A DNA stretch of 64,000 nucleotides from Wansuia hejianensis (lineage in GTDB: Bacteria > Bacillota > Clostridia > Lachnospirales > Lachnospiraceae). The first letter of the stretch is position 1; the number at the start of each line of letters is the position of its first letter. The stretch is from contig NZ_CP060635.1 of assembly GCF_014337215.1 (NCBI RefSeq), positions 695,501-759,500 of the forward strand, given 5' to 3'. Below are positions 1-9,031 of this stretch, piece by piece. The notes beneath the pieces were generated by a model, which was not told the DNA's origin, made no database searches, and saw nothing but the letters and a program-made list of their open reading frames with translations. A program made the position numbers and the translations under genes.

Positions 1-1
1 C

Positions 2-367
2 ACTAATTTTTTAGAAACTTTCCATAAGACCCCTTTCAATTACGTGCCGGCGCCCGGAGGGGAATCTATCGCCGATGTCTGTGCGAGAACAGCGGATTTT
101 TATCAGGAGCTGTCAGGCAATCCGGAATATCAGGATAAGACGATCCTGATTTCCACTCATGGATGCGCATCACGTGCCTTTTTGCGCAATGTTTATGAGG
201 ATAAAGAGGATTACTGGCACGGCGGCGTGCCGATGAACTGTGCCGTTAGCATCGTGGATGTGAAGGATGGCAAGGCTGTGCTGCTGGAATCAGATAAGAT
301 TTATTATGATGCTTCTGACTGTGTGGATTATTATGCCGCTAAAGAGGAGAAAAATGAAGACAAGTGA
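2..367 (+). CDS. Histidine phosphatase family protein, C-terminal part (5' end outside window)
   Basis: The reading frame is open from base 2 to the TGA at 365-367, so only about the last 121 residues are present and the start lies upstream. The visible part has the layout of the C-terminal half of phosphoglycerate-mutase-like (histidine phosphatase) proteins: a GGES segment, then ILISTHGCASRAF, where the His in STHG corresponds to the second catalytic histidine of the family. The RHG motif would be in the missing N-terminal part. Substrate cannot be told. Its last 14 bases overlap the start of queA, so the two are translationally coupled. Confidence 0.75.
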   Translation, partial: TNFLETFHKTPFNYVPAPGGESIADVCARTADFYQELSGNPEYQDKTILISTHGCASRAFLRNVYEDKEDYWHGGVPMNCAVSIVDVKDGKAVLLESDKIYYDASDCVDYYAAKEEKNEDK

Positions 368-1379
368 TTTTTATTATGAGCTGCCGGAGGAATTGATCGC
401 ACAGGATCCGCTGGAGGACAGGAGCTCCTCCAGACTGCTGTGTCTCAACAGGGAGACAGGGGATATCCGGCACGGGCATTTCAGGGATATCCTTCAGGAA
501 CTGCTGCCCGGAGACTGTCTTGTGGTTAATGACACGAAGGTGATACCGGCGCGGCTTTACGGACGGAAGTCCGGTACGGACGCCCTGGTTGAGATTCTGC
601 TTCTGAAGCGCCGGGAAAATGATATCTGGGAGACTCTGGTGAAGCCTGGTAAAAAATGCAGGCCGGGCGCGGAGATTGTCTTTGGGGATGGCATTCTGAG
701 GGGCGAGGTTCTGGATGTGGTAGATGACGGCAACCGTCTCATACAGTTCCGGTATGAAGGGATTTTTGAAGAAATTCTGGATCAGCTGGGCGAAATGCCG
801 CTTCCTCCGTATATCACCCATAAACTGAAGGATAAAAACCGTTATCAGACCGTGTACGCGAAAAATGAGGGCTCTGCTGCCGCGCCTACGGCCGGGCTTC
901 ATTTTACAGAGGAGCTGCTGAAGGAAGTAGAACGGTTGGGTGTGAAGATAGCGCACGTGACACTCCATGTAGGGCTGGGCACCTTCCGCCCGGTGAAAGT
1001 GGAGGATGTCTCGGAGCATCATATGCATTCGGAATTTTATGTGGTGGAAGAGGATCAGGCCAGGATGATTAACGATACGAAAGCTTCGGGAGGCCGGGTG
1101 ATCGCAGTTGGGACGACAAGCTGCAGGACGCTGGAATCAGCTACAGGAGAGGACAGTATTCTGAAAGCCGGAAGCGGGTGGACAGAAATCTTCATCTATC
1201 CGGGGTATCAGTTCCGGATGATAGACGGGCTGATTACGAATTTTCATCTGCCGGAATCCACGCTGATTATGCTGGTTTCAGCGTTTGCGGGGAAAGAGCA
1301 TGTTCTGAGGGCGTATGAAGAGGCGGTGAAAGAGAAATATAGGTTCTTTAGCTTTGGAGATGCAATGCTCATACTATAA
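354..1379 (+). CDS. queA: S-adenosylmethionine:tRNA ribosyltransferase-isomerase QueA
   Basis: QueA transfers and isomerises the ribosyl group of S-adenosylmethionine onto 7-aminomethyl-7-deazaguanine in tRNA, giving epoxyqueuosine at wobble position 34. The 341-residue product has the usual family length and order: an N-terminal YELPEELIAQ-PLEDR segment, then SAAAPTAGLHFT, the highly conserved central motif, GTFRPV, and a C-terminal ITNFHLPESTLIMLVSAF. An upstream in-frame start exists at 267, but ATG 354 follows a GAGGAG ribosome-binding site (344-349), matches the family N-terminus and overlaps the preceding gene by 14 bases. No other queuosine gene is in the window. Confidence 0.96.
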   Translation: MKTSDFYYELPEELIAQDPLEDRSSSRLLCLNRETGDIRHGHFRDILQELLPGDCLVVNDTKVIPARLYGRKSGTDALVEILLLKRRENDIWETLVKPGKKCRPGAEIVFGDGILRGEVLDVVDDGNRLIQFRYEGIFEEILDQLGEMPLPPYITHKLKDKNRYQTVYAKNEGSAAAPTAGLHFTEELLKEVERLGVKIAHVTLHVGLGTFRPVKVEDVSEHHMHSEFYVVEEDQARMINDTKASGGRVIAVGTTSCRTLESATGEDSILKAGSGWTEIFIYPGYQFRMIDGLITNFHLPESTLIMLVSAFAGKEHVLRAYEEAVKEKYRFFSFGDAMLIL

Positions 1380-1418
1380 AATAAAATGATAGGTGATACG
1401 AGAGAGCAAATAATTGAG

Positions 1419-1457
1419 CCCCCGGCAGTTAAGGAAGCTTGACTGCCGGGGATTTTT
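1419..1457 (+). terminator. Rho-independent terminator after queA
   Basis: A perfect 10-bp stem (CCCCGGCAGT at 1420-1429, ACTGCCGGGG at 1442-1451) with a 12-base loop is followed by ATTTTT. It ends the queA transcript. Confidence 0.93.
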
Positions 1458-1491
1458 GTAAATCATCATATATGCCTGCCGGAGGATAAAC

Positions 1492-2745
1492 ATGAAAGTA
1501 AGAGCAGTTGTCAACAGCAATAACATCAGTGGCCTGATTGAGCGGACTTTAAATTATGTGGATCCACGTCTGGTGGATCATGGCAAGAGAGTCGCGTCCC
1601 TCGTATTCGGAATGCTCACAGTGCAGGATAAATATACTCCAAGGGAAGTCCAGGACATCTGTATTCTCTCCATGCTTCACGATATCGGCGCTTATAAGAC
1701 GGAAGAGATTAACAGGATGACACAGTTTGAATCAGAGGACGTGTGGGAACATTCCATCTATGGATATCTGTTTCTCCACGAGCTTTCTCCTCTGAAAGAA
1801 TGGGCGAAGGCGGTCATGTTCCATCATGTCCCGGTGTCCGGGCTGCCGGACACGCTGGAAAAGAACATAAGCGAGACGGCCCAGATGATCAGCCTAGCAG
1901 ACAGGATTGATATGTATCTGCAGAGCAGCTCTGATATTGAAACTCTGCTGCGTTATCTGGAGCAGGTGAGAGATTTAAAATTTGACGGGCACATCCTGGA
2001 TCTGTTTTATGAGGCAGAACAGAGATTTTCACTCTTAAGCTCTCTGAAGGAAAAGAAGGATTTTCGCAGGATACTTCCGGAAATACAGCTCACAGAACAA
2101 GAGTGCGAGGATTATCTGAAAATGATGATTTATGCCATTGATTTCAGAAGCCAGCATACCGTGACACATACAATCACCACCACCAGCATCAGCGTTTCGG
2201 TAGCCAGGTGCATGGGGCTGCCGGAGAGCCAGGTGCGCAAAATCTGGTACGGGGCTTTGCTGCATGACCTGGGCAAGATCGGGATTCCGGTGGAAATATT
2301 GGAATATCCGGGCAAATTAAGCCCTCAGGCAATGACGATCATGCAGACACATGTTAAACTGACGGAAGAGATCCTGGGCGGCACGATTGAGGAGGATATA
2401 ACAAGAATTGCCCTCAGGCACCACGAGAAACTGGATGGAAGCGGGTATCCCAGAAGGCTTCCGGGAGATGAGCTGACGACGGAGGAGAGGATCGTGGCGG
2501 TTTCCGATATTGTCAGCGCCCTGTTGGGTACGCGCAGCTACAAGGGAGCATTTTCACGGGAAAGGACATTATCAATCATTGAAGAGCAGGCCCGGGAAGG
2601 GAAACTGGACTGTCAGGTGGTCAAGGTTCTGAAGGAAAATTTTGAAGAGGTTCTGGAAACAGTGGAAGAAAACTGCAGGCCTGTATTAGATACTTATTAT
2701 GGTCTGCACAAGGATTACCAGCGTTTGTTAGGGAAATATCTGTAG
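1492..2745 (+). CDS. Tandem HD / HD-GYP domain protein, probable c-di-GMP phosphodiesterase
   Basis: The protein (417 residues) has two metal-dependent phosphohydrolase domains. The N-terminal one carries the HD pair in MLHDIGAYK (about residue 63). The C-terminal one carries LLHDLGKIG and, about 50 residues on, HHEKLDGSGYP, the signature of HD-GYP domains that hydrolyse cyclic di-GMP. There is no membrane segment or receiver domain, so the input signal is unknown. ATG 1492 follows GGAGG (1482-1486). It is monocistronic: a terminator lies upstream and the convergent histidine kinase gene ends 23 bp downstream. The other cyclic-di-GMP protein here is the broken GGDEF gene at 7626. Activity is inferred from motifs only. 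Confidence 0.88.
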   Translation: MKVRAVVNSNNISGLIERTLNYVDPRLVDHGKRVASLVFGMLTVQDKYTPREVQDICILSMLHDIGAYKTEEINRMTQFESEDVWEHSIYGYLFLHELSPLKEWAKAVMFHHVPVSGLPDTLEKNISETAQMISLADRIDMYLQSSSDIETLLRYLEQVRDLKFDGHILDLFYEAEQRFSLLSSLKEKKDFRRILPEIQLTEQECEDYLKMMIYAIDFRSQHTVTHTITTTSISVSVARCMGLPESQVRKIWYGALLHDLGKIGIPVEILEYPGKLSPQAMTIMQTHVKLTEEILGGTIEEDITRIALRHHEKLDGSGYPRRLPGDELTTEERIVAVSDIVSALLGTRSYKGAFSRERTLSIIEEQAREGKLDCQVVKVLKENFEEVLETVEENCRPVLDTYYGLHKDYQRLLGKYL

Positions 2746-2768
2746 AAGGGCAGAGGCAATGGGGGCTG

Positions 2769-3809
2769 TCATAAAAACACCGGGGCAGGCGGCTCTTGTA
2801 CGTCCGGAAAGATCAGTTCAATCCCAAATCCGTAGCCAGGCGGAAGGTCTGTCTCCAGGCCGGTTTCAATGGAAAGCGCCTTCGCATATTTTTTTACAAA
2901 ATATAAACCCATTCCTGTAGCTTTCTGGCGTTCCGGGTGGCTGCCTGTAAATCCTTTGTCAAAGAGAAACGGAGCATCTTCGGGCGGGACTCCCGGCCCG
3001 TTGTCACGGACGGCAAGGTGGACCCTTAAGCCGGGACTGCTTTCCTTCCACAGCCTGACTGCAACCCGCCCGTTCTCCGGGGCGGCGTATTTTATCCCGT
3101 TGCTGAGAAGCTGCGAGAGGATAAAAACAAGGATTTTCTGATCTGTCACGGCTGTCAGAGGCTCTAGCTCCTGCAGGAGCGTTACATGCCGTTCTTCTGC
3201 GCATGAGAGGAAATCAGAGGCCGTATCCCGCACGCAGCTGTCCAGAAGAACCCGTTCAAATTTGTAGTCGGCGTGGCTGTCCTGCAGCCGGGCGTAATAG
3301 AGGATGTGATCCACGTGCCCGCTGATCAGATGCCGGACATAGGTCATTCTGCTGTAGACATGAGGACTCATTTCATCTCTGTAATTATCCAGAACCAGTG
3401 TGGCGAGGGAAAGGGGCGTTTTAATCTCGTGAACCCATGATTCGATATACTCCTGGTAGCTCTTCAGCTGTTCACGGGCTTCTTCGAGCAGGCCGGACTG
3501 TTCTCTGAGCTGACGGTACAGGCTGTGGACAGATGGCTGCCAGAAGGTTCCCAGTACGGAAGAGAGCTGCCGCATGGCGGGTTCGTCCGGGTGGTCACAG
3601 AAGGCTTCCAGAGTCTTCAGGTATTGGAGTTGTCTTCTGTGTTCCAGAAAACATCCGGTACAGACGATGATCGCCGTGAACAGCAGGATGAACATCCCCA
3701 CGCCTCTCAGGGCGTTTGGGCGCAGAAGCCATGTAAGAAAAATGAACGTCAGATCCGTGGCGGCCAGAAGAACTATCCAGTGGCCGGATCTTTTTAGAAA
3801 ATATTTCAT
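2769..3809 (-). CDS. BceS-like intramembrane-sensing histidine kinase
   Basis: A short sensor kinase of 346 residues. Two membrane segments at about 11-28 and 36-54 are separated by only a few residues, the layout of intramembrane-sensing kinases that detect stimulus through a partner transporter. The phosphorylatable His is in ESWVHEIKTPL (about residue 127), followed by the ATPase domain with a DNGPGVP box and GMGLYFV. ATG 3809 was chosen over an upstream in-frame ATG because it overlaps the stop of the response-regulator gene as ATGA (3806-3809). It is the last gene of a four-gene operon with BceR-, BceB- and BceA-like genes. Known systems of this kind respond to cell-wall-targeting peptides such as bacitracin or lantibiotics; the ligand here is unknown. 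Confidence 0.9.
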   Translation of the reverse strand: MKYFLKRSGHWIVLLAATDLTFIFLTWLLRPNALRGVGMFILLFTAIIVCTGCFLEHRRQLQYLKTLEAFCDHPDEPAMRQLSSVLGTFWQPSVHSLYRQLREQSGLLEEAREQLKSYQEYIESWVHEIKTPLSLATLVLDNYRDEMSPHVYSRMTYVRHLISGHVDHILYYARLQDSHADYKFERVLLDSCVRDTASDFLSCAEERHVTLLQELEPLTAVTDQKILVFILSQLLSNGIKYAAPENGRVAVRLWKESSPGLRVHLAVRDNGPGVPPEDAPFLFDKGFTGSHPERQKATGMGLYFVKKYAKALSIETGLETDLPPGYGFGIELIFPDVQEPPAPVFL

Positions 3810-4480
3810 AGGCCGGTTACCTCCAAACAATAGCCCTGTCCCCATACAGTCTTCACGATTTCACCGAGCCCGATTACCCCAAGGTTTTTCCTCAGGCGGG
3901 TCATGTTCACCTGCAGGATGTTCTCATCGGTGTACTCCTCTGTGCCCCAGACATAGGTGAGAAGTTCAGAGCGGGAAGTGAGAGAGGGGTGTTTTTCCAT
4001 CAAAAGGCGGAGAATCTTCCCCTCAGTGTCAGGAAGCAGGATGTATCTTTCTTTATAGAGCAGTTTATAGGTATCTGTGTCCAGGGAAAGACCTCCGGCC
4101 TGGATGATATTCTTAAATTTCCCATAGGTCTGCAGCAGCCGTTTAGCGCGGGCGGCCAGGCGGTCCGGATGACAGGGCTTCGTCAAGTAATCGTCGGCAC
4201 CGAGGCCGATTGCAGCCAGTTCATCTTCCAGGGTGTCTCTGGCTGTCAGAATAAGAATCGGAAAGGAAGCCCTTGCTTTCAGCCATTTGCACAGTTCAAA
4301 GCCGGATTTTCCAGGCAGATTGAGATCCAGCACGACGAGGCTGGGTGATTGGGTCAGTATCTCCTGCTCCGGGGCAGCGAAGGAAGAGATACCCATAGCG
4401 TGGTATCCCTTCCTGGTGAATGCGGTTACGAGTTCTTCCCGCAGGTAAACGTCGTCTTCAACAACAAGGATTTTTATCAA
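3806..4480 (-). CDS. BceR-like OmpR-family response regulator
   Basis: 224 residues: a receiver domain with the acidic pair in VVEDD, the phosphoacceptor Asp in LVVLDLNLPG (about residue 52) and the conserved Lys in LTKPC, followed by an OmpR/PhoB winged helix ending near VKTVWGQGYCLE. It starts 6 bp after the permease gene and overlaps the kinase start by 4 bp. By family it should activate the bceAB promoter upstream of the operon. A 17-bp palindrome (7417-7433) lies just upstream of that promoter and is the obvious candidate target; it has the TTACA/TGTAA arms described for BceR-type regulators. Confidence 0.92.
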   Translation of the reverse strand: MIKILVVEDDVYLREELVTAFTRKGYHAMGISSFAAPEQEILTQSPSLVVLDLNLPGKSGFELCKWLKARASFPILILTARDTLEDELAAIGLGADDYLTKPCHPDRLAARAKRLLQTYGKFKNIIQAGGLSLDTDTYKLLYKERYILLPDTEGKILRLLMEKHPSLTSRSELLTYVWGTEEYTDENILQVNMTRLRKNLGVIGLGEIVKTVWGQGYCLEVTGL

Positions 4481-4486
4481 ACAGTA

Positions 4487-6508
4487 TCACCCCCGATCGG
4501 TTACTTTCAGCGTTTTGATTTCATGGTAAGCCGCCCGCTGTACAATTGCCAGGTAGATGGCCTCCGTCAGCACAAACAGGGCGAGTGCGATTGCAGACAA
4601 TGCCAGAACAAAGGTGAAGGAAGTGCCTTCCTGCAGTCTGGTAAAGCTCTTGAACAGGGAGAGTATGGCAAAGATGCTGCTCATGACCGCGACTCCCAGG
4701 ACCAGTGAAAAGAAGGCCTGTATCTGTTTTCTGGAGGAGCGGTAAAGGGAGTCTCTGTCTGCCCCCAGCATCAGCAGTGTCACATACCGGTGCTTGTTCT
4801 CGCGCTGTTGGATCAGATATTTCAGTCCTATAACGGTGTTGGAGATGAGCAGGAACAGGACGCCAAGGTATATGGTCAGGTAGCTTGCGGCAACTGTGTA
4901 GAACAGGTTCCGGCCTATGCCGGACAGGTAGCTTTCATATTCCAGGCCGGTTGCAGACAGCCTGGCGTCCATTTTCTCGATCGCCTGCATGAGCCCCAGT
5001 TCTTCTGTAAGGCTTTGAGACAGATGGACATTCCAGCAGAAAGGCTCCGGCGATACGGCGATCCGTGCGAACAGCCCGTCGGGGACGATCAGAGCTGTGT
5101 ACAGGGTGATCGCCCGGTCGGCAACGATGTTGTCATAGAAAAGCTCAGGAAACAGGCGGTAGTTTTCTCCGGCGACTGTGATGGAAGCCTGGTTTTTTAA
5201 AGCGGCGTCCAGAGTGCTGTTGAAAGCACCTCCCCGCGACATGGAGGTGTATAGCGCCAGCTCGTGATCTTCCAAAGTGACAGGTTCACGGCCCATAGCT
5301 GCCAGCATCTGGTTGTAGCTGGCCAGCGAAAGGATGTATTCACAGCTTCCGGAGATGTTTTCCAGGATGTTATCCCTTTGGTCTGTGGGCGGCAGCATGG
5401 CTATCGCGTCTGCCAGACCGCTCAGATCCCGTGGTGCATCAGTGTAAGAGAGATATACGGGATAAGCGGCGGCAATCATGGCGCCGGTTTCAGGATCCTG
5501 GAGAGCCGCGGTGACAGCGGATTCGTCGCCCATGATAGAAAAATCAGTGGTTCTCACAGAGGCCGTGCCGCTTCCGGCGACCATCCCGATACCATAGGAA
5601 ATACAGGAGAGTGCCATGAGCAGCAGAAGGGAAGAGACAGTGAGTGTCTTATACTGGTATAGCACGTTTTCCTGGATCTGACGTCCGGTGAAGGTTGTGA
5701 GACCTGCAGATGTTTTGCTTTTGCGGCGGATCCTCTTACCCAGAAACCCTCCGAGTCCGCGGTAGAACAGGAAAGTTCCGGCGCCTCCGGCCAGGAGCAG
5801 GAGCGGAAAGGTCAGAGTAAAGCTGACGGGTGAGAAGGCACCGAGAGCGTAGGCAGCGGCCAGCAGGGCAGTTCCCAGAGCAAAATAAGAGGCGCCTTTC
5901 CGGACCGGCGTTGACTCCTGCTTCTCAGCAGAATCTGGCTGAAGGAATTGTGCGGGCTCCAGATTACTGATCCTAATGCATAAAAACAGCATGGACATCA
6001 GCTGTACCGCAACAAAGCCGCAGATAGTCCAGAAGACTGCCGGTATGGAAAAGGTAAAACGGTGCCCGATGATGCCAAGCCCTACCAGTTTCGCTGTGGT
6101 AAGACTGATCCCCTCTGTCAGGAACAGGGCAGCCGGCAGGCCGATCAGCAGGGAGACCAGGCTGCTCCAGAGTGTCTCACAGAACAGCATGGCGAACAGC
6201 CGGCTGTGCCTCATACCGAGCATGAGATACATGCCGAATTCTCTGCGGCGGCTGTCCATCTGGTATTTACAGGCAAAATAAACCAGAAACAGCACGAAAA
6301 ACAGTGAGAGGACGTAGACCACGGGCACTAGAGCCATCAGCTTCTGAACAGCATCGCTTTCCATTTTGCTCAAAAAACGCATGACATCCTGCTTATCCAG
6401 AGACAGGAGTGTATAAAAAGCTATGATGGCGATTACCAGGGAGCCAAAAAATAAACCATTGCCCCTGCGGTTTTTTGCAGCATTTCTCCAGACCTGTTTA
6501 AAGAACAT
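4487..6508 (-). CDS. BceB-like ABC transporter permease (FtsX family)
   Basis: A 673-residue membrane protein with the BceB plan: one N-terminal membrane helix, groups of helices with FtsX-like sequence (SRRREFGMYLMLGM is the typical permease signature), a large region of about 200 residues without membrane helices in the middle that is expected to face outside and bind the peptide, and a final three-helix bundle. ATG 6508 lies 8 bases after GGAGG; the GTG at 6514 is less well placed. It overlaps the ATPase gene end by 11 bp. With the ATPase it should remove or detoxify cell-wall-active peptides and also act as the sensor for the histidine kinase. Confidence 0.9.
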   Translation of the reverse strand: MFFKQVWRNAAKNRRGNGLFFGSLVIAIIAFYTLLSLDKQDVMRFLSKMESDAVQKLMALVPVVYVLSLFFVLFLVYFACKYQMDSRRREFGMYLMLGMRHSRLFAMLFCETLWSSLVSLLIGLPAALFLTEGISLTTAKLVGLGIIGHRFTFSIPAVFWTICGFVAVQLMSMLFLCIRISNLEPAQFLQPDSAEKQESTPVRKGASYFALGTALLAAAYALGAFSPVSFTLTFPLLLLAGGAGTFLFYRGLGGFLGKRIRRKSKTSAGLTTFTGRQIQENVLYQYKTLTVSSLLLLMALSCISYGIGMVAGSGTASVRTTDFSIMGDESAVTAALQDPETGAMIAAAYPVYLSYTDAPRDLSGLADAIAMLPPTDQRDNILENISGSCEYILSLASYNQMLAAMGREPVTLEDHELALYTSMSRGGAFNSTLDAALKNQASITVAGENYRLFPELFYDNIVADRAITLYTALIVPDGLFARIAVSPEPFCWNVHLSQSLTEELGLMQAIEKMDARLSATGLEYESYLSGIGRNLFYTVAASYLTIYLGVLFLLISNTVIGLKYLIQQRENKHRYVTLLMLGADRDSLYRSSRKQIQAFFSLVLGVAVMSSIFAILSLFKSFTRLQEGTSFTFVLALSAIALALFVLTEAIYLAIVQRAAYHEIKTLKVTDRG

Positions 6509-7280
6509 TTGCACTCCCTCCTCCCAGCTGCGCCATCACGGTTACGATCCGGCCGTAAAAATCTGTCTGTGTCTCAGAGTCTGTTTTCCGCCGCAGTTCA
6601 TGAAAAAGGCGGCCGTCCTGGATGAAGAAAATCCGGGAGCAGTAGCTGGCAGCGTTGGCGTCGTGTGTGACCATCATGATTGTTTTTTTGTGTTCCTGGT
6701 TAATGGCGGAAAGCTTATCCATCAGCAGCCGGGAATTCCTGCTGTCCAGGGCACCGGTCGGTTCGTCTGCCAGAACGATGTCAGGATCTGATATCAAAGC
6801 CCTTGCCGCCGCCACACGCTGTTTCTGACCTCCGGACATCTGGGAGGGAAATTTATCCAAAACCTCTGAGATGTCCAGGACGGCAGAAATTTGGCGGATG
6901 CGGTCTTCGGCTCCTCTGCCGGTTATGCCGTGAAGAGACAGCGGCAGAACGATATTTTCTCTGGCAGTCAGGTTGTCCAGCAGTTCAAATTCCTGGAACA
7001 GATAGCCGATATCACGTCCGCGGTACTCCGCCAGCTGAGCGTTGGTAAAGGCCGATAGGTCTTTGCCCCGCAGGTATACCTTTCCGGAGGTGGGCCTGGT
7101 CATGGTGGCGATGCAGTTAAGCAGCGTCGTTTTGCCAGAGCCGCTGGCGCCCATAATGCCGAGGAATTCACCTTCCAGCACATCGAAGCTGATGCCTCGC
7201 AGGGCCTCTGTCTTCGTGGTATCTTTACCGTAAGTTTTTGTCAGGCCATCAACCTGTAAAATGCGGTTATTGAGATTCAT
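6498..7280 (-). CDS. BceA-like ABC transporter ATP-binding protein
   Basis: 260 residues with all ABC ATPase motifs: Walker A GASGSGKTT, the Q-loop region in YLFQEFELL, the signature SGGQKQRVAAARAL, Walker B IVLADEPTGALD and the switch His in MMVTHDANAA. The best start is ATG 7280, six bases after AGGAGG (7287-7292); an ATG at 7286 and an upstream frame extension are less likely. It is the first gene of the bce-type operon. Its leader has a -10 box, a 5' hairpin and a BceR-type palindrome. LolD/MacB-class ATPases are similar, but the kinase/regulator context favours the peptide-resistance role. Confidence 0.93.
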   Translation of the reverse strand: MNLNNRILQVDGLTKTYGKDTTKTEALRGISFDVLEGEFLGIMGASGSGKTTLLNCIATMTRPTSGKVYLRGKDLSAFTNAQLAEYRGRDIGYLFQEFELLDNLTARENIVLPLSLHGITGRGAEDRIRQISAVLDISEVLDKFPSQMSGGQKQRVAAARALISDPDIVLADEPTGALDSRNSRLLMDKLSAINQEHKKTIMMVTHDANAASYCSRIFFIQDGRLFHELRRKTDSETQTDFYGRIVTVMAQLGGGSANVL

Positions 7281-7363
7281 AATCATCCTCCTGTCTGCTG
7301 CTTTTGTTGATACTTCAAAGTATATCCACAGGGCACCCCGCAATACAGGCCCTGTCGGGCGGC

Positions 7364-7383
7364 GGAACAGCTTACGCTGTTCC
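7364..7383 (-). other. Hairpin at the 5' end of the bce-type mRNA
   Basis: GGAACAGC and GCTGTTCC form a perfect 8-bp stem with a 4-base loop. It would begin within a few bases of the expected transcription start (about 7381), a position typical of mRNA-stabilising 5' stems. Confidence 0.55.
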
Positions 7384-7387
7384 ATAA

Positions 7388-7433
7388 ATTATAGCAGCCG
7401 GACCGGCCGGAGGCCACTTACAATTTTTGTAAG
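7388..7433 (-). promoter_or_regulatory. bceA-like promoter with upstream BceR-type palindrome
   Basis: On the minus strand a perfect -10 box TATAAT (7393-7388) has no recognisable -35 box. Twenty-three bases upstream lies the perfect palindrome CTTACAA-TTT-TTGTAAG (7417-7433). This is the arrangement expected of a promoter that depends on an activator bound next to RNA polymerase. The regulator would be the BceR-like protein of the same operon. Confidence 0.65.
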
Positions 7434-7539
7434 GTAACTGCCTCAGCCATAGGATTTTCAGGGTATACGTTGAAGTATAGCATGGCGGGCGGATGAACAC
7501 AACGGCTGGTGGTTTTTTGATAAATGTCATAAACGTGTG

Positions 7540-7568
7540 TTGCAAATTACCGTTTCACAGGCTATATT
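7540..7568 (+). promoter_or_regulatory. Promoter of the interrupted diguanylate cyclase gene
   Basis: TTGCAA (7540-7545), a 17-bp spacer and TATATT (7563-7568) lie 57 bp before the ATG at 7626. The rest of the 7281-7625 gap holds the divergent bce-type promoter region and no gene. Confidence 0.6.
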
Positions 7569-7625
7569 AATTAGGGAGGAGTTATCATTTTCAGGCTCCC
7601 CTGGATATTTGAAGAAGGAATAGCG

Positions 7626-9011
7626 ATGAATAAAAAAGATAAAAAGACTTTACAGGGGATTAAGATCCGTAACTTTAATTACTGGATGATTGTGATTGCC
7701 TGCATTTTATATGGGTTTTTAATCTATGAAACTGCGCAGATATCTATTAAATACAGGGTTATGACTGCAGCTACCCAGAAATATATTGCCTGTGAAAAGA
7801 ATGCTGCGCTGGTTCACGATGGTTCTGACGAATTGACGGAGCAGGTGCGGCTGTACGCAGTCACGATGAAGCCGGAGTACATGGAAGCGTATTTTAAAGA
7901 GGCTAATGTCACGCGGAGCAGGGATAAGGCATTGTAGCAGATGGCCGAATATCAGTTGGAGGACGGCGCATATGAAGCTCTTTTAGAAGCCCATGACAGT
8001 TCTAACCGGCTGATGGAAAGGGAGATCTATTCCATGCGGCTGATCTCAGAGGCACAGGGCTATGAAACAGACCTGCTTCCGGCAGAAATGCAGAGTATAC
8101 AGCTGACTGAGGAAGATATTACGTCAGGCCGGGAAGATAAAATACGAAAAGCACAGGAGCTGGTATTTGACGAGGGATACCAGGAAGCTAAGAGTCTGAT
8201 TGAGAACCATATCACCCAGTTTCTTGACAGCATCATTGCGACAACAGAAACCAATCATGTGGAGAGCGCAGAAGCTCTGGAACAGACCCTGGCGCTGCAG
8301 AGAATCTGGATCAGCATACTGTTCGTGATGAATATTATAACCTTCGGGATTATCACAATGCTGGTGGTCAGACCATTGAAAATATATATAAAATGTGTTA
8401 AGGATAATCTGATGTTTGAAACCGTCGGTTCTTATGAGTTTAAATATCTGGCTTTGACGTATAATAATATTTATGAGCTAAATGCAGCTAATCAGGCGAT
8501 GCTGAAAAAGAAAGCAGAATATGATACGCTCACAGGAGTAATGAACCGGGGTGCTTTTATCCAGTTTGCCCGCCTGCAAGAACAACTGCCGTCTGCACTT
8601 TTACTGATTGATATTGACCGGTTCAAGGAGATTAATGACTGCTATGGGCATGACACAGGGGACACAGCGTTAAAGAAGGTGGCCCGTCTTCTGACTACAA
8701 GCTTCCGGGCGTCGGATACATCTGCCAGGATAGGCGGCGATGAATTTGTCGTGCTCATGGCAGATATCTGTGAAGATCAGAAGGATGTTATTCAAAAGAA
8801 GGTTGAACAGATGAATGAGTTCCTGAGACACCCTTCAGACGGACTGCCTCCGATGTCGCTCAGCGTGGGCGTCGCTTTTTCGAATAATGGGTATAATGAG
8901 GAGCTTTATAAAAAGGCCGATAAAGCCCTGTATTTTGTAAAAGAGCATGGCAGAGACGGCTGTTGCTTTTTTGATGAGAAGATGATGGACGTAAGGGACT
9001 CGGCTATTTGA
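7626..9011 (+). pseudogene. Membrane-bound GGDEF diguanylate cyclase interrupted by one in-frame TAG
   Basis: Two open stretches, 7626-7937 and 7941-9011, are in the same frame and separated only by the TAG at 7935-7937. Together they read as one protein of about 461 residues: a membrane helix at about 17-36, an external region of about 190 residues, a second helix near 225-250, then a complete GGDEF domain. The active-site motif RIGGDEF is intact and the inhibitory site RASD stands five residues before it. Translation could restart at the ATG at 7941, three bases after the TAG, but no ribosome-binding site is seen there and the product would lack the first helix. A recent nonsense mutation is the simplest reading. 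Confidence 0.85.
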
Positions 9012-9031
9012 TAAATAGAGAAATATCTGAT

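Larger units (their letters stand above)
7307..7481. repeat. Inverted repeat pair flanking the bceA-like promoter
   Basis: The minus-strand reading of 7310-7327 (GGATATACTTTGAAGTAT) matches the plus-strand sequence at 7461-7478 (GGGTATACGTTGAAGTAT) at 16 of 18 positions. The two copies are inverted and enclose 133 bp that hold the -10 box, the leader hairpin and the BceR-type palindrome. Each copy is also a partial dyad by itself (ATAC and GTAT arms), so they may instead be two binding sites for a regulator. Confidence 0.5.

Noticed and set aside
7935..7937. TAG read through as pyrrolysine or by suppression
   Set aside because: No pyrrolysine genes in the window, no recognisable read-through context, and GGDEF proteins do not need it; a nonsense mutation is simpler.
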